Assembly: GCA_018817365.1 (NCBI GenBank)
Contig: JAHISY010000126.1
Location: 1-7,986 of the forward strand
Direction: 5' to 3'
Source of the DNA: Patescibacteria group bacterium
GTDB lineage: Bacteria > Patescibacteriota > Gracilibacteria > JAHISY01
DNA: 7,986 bases
The notes below the pieces were generated by a model. The model was not told the origin of the DNA and did not search any database. It saw only the letters and a program-made list of their open reading frames with translations. The position numbers and the translations under genes were made by a program. Positions 1 to 5,743 of the stretch are shown piece by piece. Position 1 is the stretch's first letter. Every line of letters starts with the position of its first letter.

Positions 1-719
1 AGTTCGAGAATTTTTTTTCCGGCAGCGCGGTACAATTTTTCCCGCCGCGGATCGACCGCGAGAATCGTGCCATTACCGGGCAGCGCTAGCCCGAGAACCT
101 CCGCGAGGCAATTCATCGAATTCGCGGTGAACATCCCCGCGCAGCTCCCCGCCGTCGGGCAGGCACAGCTTTCTAATTTTTCCAAGTCCTTTTTGGAAAT
201 CTTTTTTTGCTCGAACTCTCCCACCGCCTCGAAAACTGAAATCAAGTCGCAACTTTTGTCGCCGCAGCGACCAGCCGCCATCGGTCCTCCGGAAACATAA
301 ATCGACGGAATATTCAGCCGCATTGCCGCCATCAGCATCCCCGGCACGGTTTTGTCGCAGTTTCCAATCAACACTAATCCATCGAGAAGGTGCGCTTCCG
401 CCATCGATTCGATCGAGTCGGCGATCAGCTCGCGCGACGGGAGACTGAAATGCATTCCGCGATGACCCATCGCAATGCCGTCGCAAATCGCGATCGTGTT
501 GAATTCGAAGGCTTTGCCGCCGGAATTTTCGATGGAATTTTTGATAATCCGACCGACTTTTTGGAGGTGGACATGACCAGGCACGGTTTCGGAAAATGAA
601 TTCGCGATGCCGATAAACGGTTTTTTCATTTTCAAATCTTTTTTGGAAACTCCGCAGCGGCGCAGCAGTGAGCGGTGCGGCGCGGTTTCGACGGCTTTTT
701 TGAGATAATCGGAACGCAT
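1..719 (-). CDS. ilvD: Dihydroxy-acid dehydratase, N-terminal ~239 residues (runs off the left edge)
   Basis: IlvD dehydrates 2,3-dihydroxy-isovalerate and 2,3-dihydroxy-3-methylvalerate to the 2-keto acids of valine and isoleucine synthesis in the cytosol, using an Fe-S cluster and Mg2+. The reading frame is open from ATG at 719 to the window edge. It begins MRSD and then shows VPGHVHL (46-52), ICDGIAMGH (78-86), [11 protein letters not shown] (92-102), [11 protein letters not shown] (119-129), VSGGPM (142-147) and [19 protein letters not shown] (187-205). C121 and C192 are the conserved cluster cysteines, and K123 in CDKT is the metal-site lysine. The position that is cysteine in the three-Cys [2Fe-2S] enzymes falls in PGHVHL and is not Cys, as in the E. 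coli [4Fe-4S] enzyme. The MRSD start is typical of the family and fixes the start codon. No Shine-Dalgarno sequence precedes it. The gene lies 75 bases downstream of the NYN gene on the same strand. The related 6-phosphogluconate dehydratase (Edd) is less likely given these motifs. No other branched-chain gene is visible. Confidence 0.94.
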   Translation of the reverse strand, partial: MRSDYLKKAVETAPHRSLLRRCGVSKKDLKMKKPFIGIANSFSETVPGHVHLQKVGRIIKNSIENSGGKAFEFNTIAICDGIAMGHRGMHFSLPSRELIADSIESMAEAHLLDGLVLIGNCDKTVPGMLMAAMRLNIPSIYVSGGPMAAGRCGDKSCDLISVFEAVGEFEQKKISKKDLEKLESCACPTAGSCAGMFTANSMNCLAEVLGLALPGNGTILAVDPRREKLYRAAGKKILE

Positions 720-784
720 AAATTTGGGGTTAATTATTTGACTTTTAATTCTCGGTGAAATAAAATTCAAGCGCAATCACCACG

Positions 785-817
785 AAAAGCCCCTTCAGCG
801 GTCCCGTCTGCTGGGGG
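785..817 (-). terminator. Possible weak intrinsic terminator at the end of the hisS-NYN unit
   Basis: Read on the minus strand, GGGG-stem bases 817-814 and 813-810 pair with 793-790 and 799-796, with a two-base bulge at 795-794 and a ten-base loop. Four T residues follow at 788-785. The hairpin overlaps the NYN stop codon (797-795). The T run is short, so termination may be partial and read-through into ilvD is possible. Confidence 0.35.
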
Positions 818-1316
818 TTCTTTTCTTTTTGTTGTATTGCAATTTCCGGCGCAAATCATTCATAAAAGCAAGCAGTTTGCCTGCAGATTTTTTCAACAAA
901 GCTGAATACCTAAACTGATTCGGCGCGATCACACAAAACAACTTTCTTTTTTCTCTAAGGTATCTCACCAGACAATAAAAATCTCCGTCGCCCGAAACAA
1001 TGATTGCCTTTTTATAATTCGGAAATTCAATCATCGCGTGAAGCACGAGTTCCGCATCACAATTTCCTTTCACTCTTCCGTCCGCATATTCCAAGATTGG
1101 CTTAAAAACGAGGATGAAACCATAACTTTGGAGAGATGTGTACAAATTTTGATTTTCAGGAATAAAGCCGAGAAACAAAAAAGCTTTCTCCACCCCATAT
1201 TTTTCTCGCAAATAAATTCGAAACTTTTTGAAATCCAAATTCCACCCCAGTTCTTGGATGCCAAGATTGAGATTTTGCGAGTCGATGAATGCGTAATTTT
1301 CCAGCGGCTTTTTCAC
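795..1316 (-). CDS. NYN-domain (LabA/DUF88-like, PIN-fold) putative ribonuclease
   Basis: This 173-residue protein is essentially a single NYN domain, a PIN/FEN-like metal-dependent nuclease fold usually acting on RNA. The family motifs are in order: FIDSQNLNLG (10-19, with D12 and N15), KGNCDAELVLHAM (83-95, with D87) and VSGDGDF (107-113, with D110 and D112). These acidic residues would form the metal site. The C-terminus (about 155-173) is strongly basic and could contact nucleic acid. The start is GTG at 1316-1314. A GAGGT motif on the minus strand (1332-1328) sits 11 bases upstream and overlaps the hisS stop codon, so translation is probably coupled to hisS. There is no signal peptide or membrane helix, so it is expected to be cytoplasmic. 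The RNA substrate is unknown. Nuclease activity is inferred from the family, and some NYN proteins have no demonstrated activity. Confidence 0.87.
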   Translation of the reverse strand: MKKPLENYAFIDSQNLNLGIQELGWNLDFKKFRIYLREKYGVEKAFLFLGFIPENQNLYTSLQSYGFILVFKPILEYADGRVKGNCDAELVLHAMIEFPNYKKAIIVSGDGDFYCLVRYLREKRKLFCVIAPNQFRYSALLKKSAGKLLAFMNDLRRKLQYNKKKRTPSRRDR

Positions 1317-1327
1317 TTTGGAATTTT

Positions 1328-1332
1328 ACCTC
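1328..1332 (-). promoter_or_regulatory. Shine-Dalgarno GAGGT of the NYN gene, overlapping the hisS stop
   Basis: On the minus strand the hisS stop TGA (1333-1331) runs directly into GGT, giving TGAGGT, and the GTG start follows 11 bases later. This is the clearest ribosome-binding motif in the window. The spacing is a little long, but the overlap with the stop codon fits translational coupling by ribosomes finishing hisS. Confidence 0.55.
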
Positions 1333-2725
1333 AATCTCGAATCAGCAACTCCTCCTCCGGTCGCACCCTCGTATCTTTTTTTAATTCTTTGCTTGGATCA
1401 TATTTATCGAGACTCTTTTTCCCGAGCTTTTTCACCACCTTTTCCACCGCTTTCCCGATTGGAATCACCTCCTGCACGCCCGAGCTCATGTCACGAAGAA
1501 TAATTTTTTTCTCGCGCACTTCCACCTCTCCGAGAATCAGCGCGTACTTCACTTCGAATTTATCCGCCTTCCCAAGTTGATCTTTCATCGAAGCTTTTCC
1601 GAGCGCGCCGAGCGCGTGCACTCCCTCTTCGCGCAATTCGGTGAGAAGTTGCAAAGCCACTTTCTTCGCTTCGAAACCGAGCTGCGCTACGAAAATATCG
1701 ATTTGATCTTTGTCCGGCGCGAGAATTCTCGAATCTTTCATATGAGTAATAATTCTTTCAATTCCGCCCGCGTAACCGCATGCGGGAGTCGGCAAACCAC
1801 CGAGCTGCTCGACCAGAAAATCATACCTTCCGCCGCCGCCGACGGAATTTTGCGCGCCCTCGCTTTCATCCCAAAATTCAAAAACAGTGCGAGAATAATA
1901 ATCCAATCCGCGCACGAGCTGCGGATTTTCGGTGTAATCGATTTCAACCGCGTCGAGCAATTCAAGCACTTTTTGATGATGATCTTTACAATCATCGCAA
2001 ATCATATTTGCGAATTTTGGAGCATTCTCTGCAAGAATCCGACAATCCTCTTCTTTGCAATCAAGCAGCCGCAGCGGATTTTCTTCCAGCCGGCGAACAC
2101 AGTTTTTGCATAAATTTCTTTCTTTCCCGATGAAATAATCACGCAGCTGATCGGTAAATTTCTCGCGGCATTTCGGACAGCCGATCGTGTTGATTTGGAG
2201 AGTTAATTTTTCGGCGATTCCGAGATCCGCGTGAATAAGATGCGCGAGCTGGATAATTTGCGCGTCAATGCCCGGATCCGGCTCACCGATTATTTCAAAA
2301 CCAAACTGGTGAAACTGCCGATACCTCCCTTTTTGCGGGCGATCATGGCGGAAAAACGGTTCGATGTAATAAAGCTCTACCGGCTGCGGCAGTTGATTCA
2401 TGCCGTGCTGAATGTACGATCGCACGATTCCCGCCGTTCCTTCCGGCTTCAGCGCGTACTCTTCGCCACCTTTTTTCGTGGCAAATGAATACAATTCCTT
2501 CTCTACGATATCAGTACCCTTCCCCACCCCTCGCGTGAAGAGATCTTTCGATTCAAAAATAGGGGTGGAAATTCGGCGAAAACCAGCTTGTCTCGCGCGG
2601 TGGCGCACCACTTTTTTGATAACAGTGAGATAAGCGTGATCTTCGGGTAAAATATCATGAACTCCGCGCGGGGTTTGAAATTTTACAGGTTTCTCCAGCT
2701 TTTTCGAAGAGAGTTTTTTAGACAT
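1331..2725 (-). CDS. hisS: Histidyl-tRNA synthetase
   Basis: HisRS charges tRNA-His with histidine using ATP. The 464-residue product has the class II core: PRGVHDILPED (19-29), motif 2 with FRHDRP...RYRQFHQFG (125-142), the HisA signature LVRGLDYYSRT (270-280), GGGGRYD (296-302) and motif 3 GYAGGIERI (317-325). A C-terminal anticodon-binding domain follows (about 341-436), then a charged tail of roughly 28 residues. The insertion between motif 2 and the HisA signature carries four cysteine pairs (183/186, 206/209, 223/228, 243/246). These resemble a metal-binding insertion seen in many bacterial HisRS and absent from E. coli. The start at 2725 is chosen because the preceding frame (to 2890) encodes a Phe- and Lys-rich stretch unlike HisRS and passes through the promoters. 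A good minus-strand -10 lies just upstream of 2725. No Shine-Dalgarno motif is visible. hisS is first in a unit with the NYN gene. Confidence 0.96.
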   Translation of the reverse strand: MSKKLSSKKLEKPVKFQTPRGVHDILPEDHAYLTVIKKVVRHRARQAGFRRISTPIFESKDLFTRGVGKGTDIVEKELYSFATKKGGEEYALKPEGTAGIVRSYIQHGMNQLPQPVELYYIEPFFRHDRPQKGRYRQFHQFGFEIIGEPDPGIDAQIIQLAHLIHADLGIAEKLTLQINTIGCPKCREKFTDQLRDYFIGKERNLCKNCVRRLEENPLRLLDCKEEDCRILAENAPKFANMICDDCKDHHQKVLELLDAVEIDYTENPQLVRGLDYYSRTVFEFWDESEGAQNSVGGGGRYDFLVEQLGGLPTPACGYAGGIERIITHMKDSRILAPDKDQIDIFVAQLGFEAKKVALQLLTELREEGVHALGALGKASMKDQLGKADKFEVKYALILGEVEVREKKIILRDMSSGVQEVIPIGKAVEKVVKKLGKKSLDKYDPSKELKKDTRVRPEEELLIRD

Positions 2726-2753
2726 GTGGAAGAAGTGAAGATTAAACTTGGCT

Positions 2754-2782
2754 ATTTTAGCAAAAAGCTCTTGAAAAGAAAG
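2754..2782 (-). promoter_or_regulatory. hisS promoter with extended -10
   Basis: The minus strand reads TGCTAAAAT at 2762-2754, an extended -10 (TG-N-TAAAAT). The -35 region at 17 bases (2782-2777) is poor, which extended -10 promoters tolerate. Transcription would begin near 2747, leaving a leader of about 22 bases before the chosen hisS ATG. This supports the 2725 start over the upstream one. Confidence 0.6.
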
Positions 2783-2799
2783 TCGAGTTGTGCTAAAAT
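2771..2799 (+). promoter_or_regulatory. Promoter of the coiled-coil/PrsW pair
   Basis: TTGAAA (2771-2776), a 17-base spacer and TAAAAT (2794-2799) match the vegetative sigma-70 consensus well. TG at 2791-2792 makes it an extended -10. Transcription would start near 2806, about 30 bases before the ATG at 2836. Its -35 abuts the -35 region of the divergent hisS promoter, so the two polymerase sites overlap. Confidence 0.75.
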
Positions 2800-2835
2800 G
2801 CAAAGAATCAAAAACTAAAAATTTAAAAAAACAAA

Positions 2836-4020
2836 ATGCGCAAAATAAAAATTCTCGCTTTCGTCGCATTAATCTTGCTTTTTTCGGCAATCAGCTCCGA
2901 TTTAACTTTTGCCGCAGAGATAGATTATTCGACCACGGAAATCAGCTCTTCCAATCTTTCCGAAGCCACTTTTGAGGCGGAAGCAAAAAGTGACGAAATT
3001 GAAAATGATGAAACTGCAGAATTGAAAATATCTCTCGAACTGCTTCGCGCGGAACTCGCAGAAATGAAAAGCGGAATGAAACAATTGCAAGCCAAATTCG
3101 TGGAAGCAGAAATGGAAAAACTTAGCAGCCAACTGGCGGCTCTCCAAAAAGAAATCGCGGACGGAGATACGAGCTTCGCGGGAACTAAAATTCCAGATTC
3201 CGCCAATTTCACGCCCGCATCGTCGACTTTGCAAGTCACAAAAATCGAGGATTTCGTGGATTTTGATTTGAAAGAAGAAATTTCAAAAAACGAAAAAGCT
3301 GGATCAATAGAAGAAATTGAAAAGGCTGAAACAGATGAGATCGAAGAAGATCCAGGGTTGGCAAAAAAATTAGAATCAGCGGAAGCCGAGATTGCAGAAT
3401 TGAGGGCTGCTCTCGAAAGAAAAGAGGGACTTGAAAAAGATAAGGTCGCTCACGCCGAGGTAATTGAGAAAACAGAGGGAATAAAAGCCGCGAAGAACGA
3501 GCTCGAAAAAGTGACCGTGGAAGACGCAATGCAAAAATTAAAAGGAGACGAAACGGAAGCAACCGAAGCGGAACTCGAAGAACCATCCAACATTATCGCA
3601 AAAACAAACGGGGAAATCCTTTTTCAATTTCCGCGCAGCCTTACGCGAAAAAGCGGGGAGACGAACACGATTGCAAAAAATAAAATTCTGGCAGTAGAAA
3701 ATCTGAAAGCAGATATACTTAAAATTGAACAATCTTCCGCAAAAGAAAAAGAAAATACTTTCGAACGGAGCTCCGCTTCAAAAAAAGAATTTTCTTTCCT
3801 CTCCACCCGCAGCATCGCAATCCTCGGAGGGATGCTCGGAATCGCGGTAGCCATTTTCATCGTTTGGCTTATCCGCCACGAACAAAGACTGCTCGCAGCC
3901 ACGAGTCGGCGTTTTCAGCAACTTGATTTCAGACCAAATTTCAAATTGAGTTCCCGCGTAAAAAAACTATTCCAGCAAGATAAAAAATCTTCATCCCATG
4001 AAGAAAATACCATCAAATGA
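2836..4020 (+). CDS. Secreted/anchored acidic coiled-coil protein, single C-terminal membrane helix; function unknown
   Basis: I do not recognise a family. The 394-residue product starts with a clear signal peptide (positively charged RKIK, then a hydrophobic run, likely cleaved near TFA-A at 26-27). Next comes a long Glu/Lys/Ala-rich region with two strong predicted coiled-coil stretches (about 62-108 and 174-236), separated and followed by low-complexity acidic linkers. A glycine-containing membrane helix spans about 326-346. The 48-residue tail (347-394) is rich in Arg and Lys, so by the positive-inside rule it is cytoplasmic and the coiled coils lie outside the membrane. No catalytic motif or cysteine is seen. 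A good sigma-70 promoter lies upstream, and the leader is A-rich with no Shine-Dalgarno motif. The stop codon overlaps the start of the PrsW-family protease gene (ATGA), implying co-expression. The protein could be a protease substrate, a scaffold or an envelope spacer, and the sequence does not decide among these. Confidence 0.88.
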   Translation: MRKIKILAFVALILLFSAISSDLTFAAEIDYSTTEISSSNLSEATFEAEAKSDEIENDETAELKISLELLRAELAEMKSGMKQLQAKFVEAEMEKLSSQLAALQKEIADGDTSFAGTKIPDSANFTPASSTLQVTKIEDFVDFDLKEEISKNEKAGSIEEIEKAETDEIEEDPGLAKKLESAEAEIAELRAALERKEGLEKDKVAHAEVIEKTEGIKAAKNELEKVTVEDAMQKLKGDETEATEAELEEPSNIIAKTNGEILFQFPRSLTRKSGETNTIAKNKILAVENLKADILKIEQSSAKEKENTFERSSASKKEFSFLSTRSIAILGGMLGIAVAIFIVWLIRHEQRLLAATSRRFQQLDFRPNFKLSSRVKKLFQQDKKSSSHEENTIK

Positions 4021-4982
4021 ACGAAATAAATTTGGCTCCCGATTTTATCGATCGCACGATCGACGCGCTCACCCGCGTGATGGGGATATTTGATGTAGTG
4101 CACCTCCCTTTCATCGGGATAGCGGCTATTCCCGCGTTGATTTGGATTTACATCTTTTTTCGGCATCAGCGGGAGAATAAACTGCTCACCTTCGTGATTT
4201 TCGTCGCGGGAATGTTTGCGGTGATTCCGATTTTTATTTTCCAACATGAAATTGCGCGCATCGAAGGAGGTCTGGAAAACCTTTTCGCGAATGTAATCCT
4301 CACCATAGCGCTCACCGGGTTGTGGGTGGGATTTTACGAGGAAACCGCGAAATACTGGATTATAAAATCCACCGGTCGCCACTTTTTCCGCAACATCAAT
4401 GATGCGATTATTTTTTCAATCGTGACGGCTCTCGGATTCGCTTTCATTGAAAATGTTTTGTATTTCCGTTCGATTTGGGATAACCCCCTAATCGATGAAT
4501 CGATGTACTGGTTTTATGTAACCTTCCGCTCGCTGGGTTCAATGCTTCTTCATATTTTCGCGAGCGGAATTCTAGGCTATTATTATGGAATTGCTTGCTT
4601 CGCGAAGCCGGTGCTTCAAGACAAGCTCACAGAAGGAAAACGCTTCATTTTTACAAAATGGATTCATCGCATCCTGCACCTGAAAAGTGAGACTGTTTTC
4701 CGCGAGGAAAAGATTTTGGAGGGTTTGATAATCGCCGCTTCTCTCCATGCGGTTTTCGATTTCTTGATGGGAATGAGTCAACACTTCACCGATATTGATT
4801 CTCCAAATGCTGCAAAGATCTGGCTGCTCGCGGCAGTGCCTTTCCTCGTGGGAGGATTTTTCTTGCTCACCTATTTGCTTGACAAAAAAGAGGATCACAA
4901 AAATTATCGTGAAGTATGTGAAAATCCGGAGCGCGATATTCTCGAAAAAAGGGATCAGAAGATTTTTGGTTTGAGAAAATAA
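4017..4982 (+). CDS. PrsW-family intramembrane metalloprotease (CPBP/Abi-like superfamily)
   Basis: The 321-residue polytopic membrane protein carries the full set of PrsW motifs: EE-TAK (EEs at 108-109, K112), FAFIENVLY (141-149, with E145 and N146), FRSLGSMLLH (170-179, H179) and ASLHAVFDF (241-249, with H244 and D248). The Glu and His residues are the presumed zinc ligands and catalytic residues, placed within the membrane helices. About seven to eight hydrophobic segments are visible, including 31-48, 56-75, 90-107, 128-147, 165-192, 234-251 and 268-288. There is a charged loop at 200-232 and a charged C-terminal tail. The best-known member, B. subtilis PrsW, cuts the anti-sigma factor RsiW at site 1. 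No sigma or anti-sigma gene is visible here. The only local candidate substrate is the single-pass coiled-coil protein whose gene overlaps this one by four bases. The family call is firm, and the substrate is inference. The start is fixed by the ATGA overlap; no strong Shine-Dalgarno motif precedes it. Confidence 0.9.
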   Translation: MNEINLAPDFIDRTIDALTRVMGIFDVVHLPFIGIAAIPALIWIYIFFRHQRENKLLTFVIFVAGMFAVIPIFIFQHEIARIEGGLENLFANVILTIALTGLWVGFYEETAKYWIIKSTGRHFFRNINDAIIFSIVTALGFAFIENVLYFRSIWDNPLIDESMYWFYVTFRSLGSMLLHIFASGILGYYYGIACFAKPVLQDKLTEGKRFIFTKWIHRILHLKSETVFREEKILEGLIIAASLHAVFDFLMGMSQHFTDIDSPNAAKIWLLAAVPFLVGGFFLLTYLLDKKEDHKNYREVCENPERDILEKRDQKIFGLRK

Positions 4983-5101
4983 TTTATCCCCAGATCATCT
5001 CCGCCCCAAACCCCTCTCATTCTGTTAAAAAACTCCCTGCTTCGCCGTCTCAAATCTCCGTCTCTGAAACCTCGTTTTGTTTAAAAACTCCTGCTACAAA
5101 T

Positions 5102-5118
5102 CTCCGGCTCTGCCGGAG
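5102..5118. repeat. Hairpin, 7-bp GC-rich stem
   Basis: CTCCGGC and GCCGGAG pair perfectly around a TCT loop. It lies three bases upstream of the 32-base palindrome and may fold together with it. Confidence 0.7.
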
Positions 5119-5121
5119 TGG

Positions 5122-5160
5122 AGTTAACCTGCCACCTAGGTGGCAGGTTAACTGTTTTTT
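5122..5160 (+). terminator. 32-base perfect palindrome followed by T6; likely terminator of the coiled-coil/PrsW unit
   Basis: Bases 5122-5153 form a perfect palindrome with AGTTAACCTGCCA arms around a central CCTAGG. The next bases are G and then six Ts (5155-5160). A long GC-containing stem and U-run on the plus strand fit intrinsic termination, about 140 bases after the PrsW stop. The outer flank AGTTAACC and the trailing AACTGTTTTT recur around a different core at 5596-5642, so this may also be a mobile-type repeat. Confidence 0.65.
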
Positions 5161-5163
5161 GTG

Positions 5164-5234
5164 CAAGTGCTTCGCCTTTGCAAATCTCCGTCTCTGAAAC
5201 CTCATTCCGCCTTTTTAAACAAGTGCTTCGCCTT
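5164..5234. repeat. 15-base direct repeat pair
   Basis: CAAGTGCTTCGCCTT occurs at 5164-5178 and again at 5220-5234. Its inner TGCTTCGCC is also found at 5038-5046, each time near a copy of the 23-base repeat or a hairpin. Confidence 0.8.
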
Positions 5235-5254
5235 CCCTCTTTAAAAAGAGGGAA
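5233..5254. repeat. 22-base inverted repeat, 10-bp arms
   Basis: TTCCCTCTTT and AAAGAGGGAA flank a two-base AA centre. The CCCTCTTT/AAAGAGGG arms are shared with the hairpin at 5326-5345, which has a different loop. A T-rich stretch follows at 5261-5273, so a terminator role is possible. Confidence 0.75.
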
Positions 5255-5290
5255 AAGACAGTTTTCTTTTTTTGCAAAAAATAAATTCTC

Positions 5291-5320
5291 CTTTTCGAGC
5301 GAGCGGAGCGAGCCGAAAAG
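5291..5320. repeat. Imperfect hairpin with GAGCGAGCGGAGCGAGC-type core
   Basis: CTTTTCG (5291-5297) pairs with CGAAAAG (5314-5320). The interior is an AGCG-rich imperfect repeat. It sits exactly between the two CCCTCTTT-armed hairpins. Confidence 0.6.
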
Positions 5321-5325
5321 AAAGC

Positions 5326-5345
5326 CCCTCTTTCGGAAAAGAGGG
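5326..5345. repeat. Hairpin with 8-bp stem and CGGA loop
   Basis: CCCTCTTT (5326-5333) pairs with AAAGAGGG (5338-5345) around CGGA. The arms are identical to those of the inverted repeat at 5233-5254. Confidence 0.75.
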
Positions 5346-5520
5346 TTGGGGAGATTTGGAGAGGTGGTAGCAAGCGAGACTTGAATTTCAGCAGGCGGGT
5401 GGTTAGCGAGCCTCCCTCCACTTTCCAATATCCAAAGTCCAATATCCAATCGGGGTTGAGGAGATTTGAGATTTGAATTTCAGCAGGCGGGTGGTTAGCA
5501 AACCTCCACTTTCCATCTTC
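5344..5520. repeat. Two diverged tandem copies of a ~100-base unit
   Basis: GGTTG-N-GGAGATTTG occurs at 5344-5358 and 5454-5468. A perfect 27-base repeat starting TTGAATTTCAGCAGG occurs at 5381-5407 and 5473-5499. After it both copies continue with CCTCC...ACTTTCCA, copy 1 carrying four extra bases. The offset is 110 bases on the left and 92 on the right, so the units differ by an 18-base indel. Within copy 1, TCCAATATCCAA is itself repeated (5424-5435, 5438-5449). Confidence 0.8.
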
Positions 5521-5569
5521 CACTTTCCACCTTCCATTCTGGGTCAGTTTCTAGCAGCACGATTATAGA

Positions 5570-5585
5570 ATCCGCCGCGGCGGAT
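5570..5585. repeat. 16-base perfect GC-rich palindrome
   Basis: ATCCGCCGCGGCGGAT reads the same on both strands. It lies 10 bases before the C9/G7 palindrome. It could be a protein-binding site or part of the repeat mosaic, and no function is implied by position. Confidence 0.6.
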
Positions 5586-5595
5586 AGGAATAGGA

Positions 5596-5642
5596 AGTTA
5601 ACCCCCCCCCAGATATCTGGGGGGGTTTCTCAAACTGTTTTT
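5596..5642 (+). repeat. C/G-run palindrome with terminator-like tail
   Basis: Seven C, AGATATCT and seven G form a perfect 22-base palindrome at 5604-5625, with two further Cs and AGTTAACC-type flank on the left and TT on the right. AACTGTTTTT follows at 5633-5642. The outer flank and tail match the palindrome at 5122-5160, while the core is unrelated. It may stop transcription before the pdxS promoter. Confidence 0.7.
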
Positions 5643-5693
5643 CTCCTAATCCGAAAAAAGTGGCGCAATAAAAAATCTCGCGAAAACTCGAAT

Positions 5694-5721
5694 TTAGCAA
5701 TCAATTAAATTTTGTTAAAAT
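5694..5721 (+). promoter_or_regulatory. pdxS promoter with extended -10
   Basis: TGTTAAAAT (5713-5721) is an extended -10 of the same TG-N-TAAAAT form as the two promoters near 2754-2799. A partial -35, TTAGCA (5694-5699), sits 16 bases upstream. Transcription would begin near 5728, giving a leader of about 16 bases. Confidence 0.55.
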
Positions 5722-5743
5722 CTCACGGCTTTAATTTTTTGTA

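Larger units (their letters stand above)
5051..5203. repeat. Dispersed direct repeats (23-base perfect pair plus partial copy)
   Basis: The 23 bases starting CAAATCTCCGTCTC at 5051-5073 recur without change at 5181-5203. A third, diverged partial copy starts at 5097 (CAAATCTCCGGCTCTG), where the extra bases form the hairpin at 5102-5118. Confidence 0.85.
4983..5743. other. 761-base non-coding stretch: mosaic of hairpins and direct repeats
   Basis: No open frame here looks like a protein. The open frames present translate repeats and lack domain character, start signals or coding-like composition. The stretch contains several perfect inverted repeats, two copies of a 23-base repeat, two of a 15-base repeat, two of a 27-base repeat, short purine/pyrimidine-biased tandem motifs, and the pdxS promoter at the right end. 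Only the first ~50 bases after the PrsW stop show nothing notable. No tRNA or recognisable structured RNA was seen. Confidence 0.75.

Noticed and set aside
67..599. Frames of 69-137 codons overlapping ilvD
   Set aside because: The true ilvD frame is open across the whole stretch with all family motifs, so these are other-frame shadows.
1038..2133. Long plus-strand frames opposite hisS and the NYN gene
   Set aside because: They are shadows of confidently identified minus-strand genes and have no domain motifs.
2726..2890. In-frame N-terminal extension of hisS to 2890
   Set aside because: The added 55 residues are low-complexity Phe/Lys-rich, unlike HisRS, and their DNA contains both divergent promoters and the start of the plus-strand coiled-coil gene.
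5081..5523. Overlapping open frames of 88-122 codons on both strands in the intergenic mosaic
   Set aside because: They translate the hairpins and direct repeats, have no domain features, and mirror one another across strands. This is what repeats without stops produce.
4983..5743. tRNA, riboswitch or insertion sequence remnant
   Set aside because: No cloverleaf, known riboswitch core or transposase fragment was recognised. The inverted repeats are short, isolated hairpins rather than terminal repeats around a coding region.
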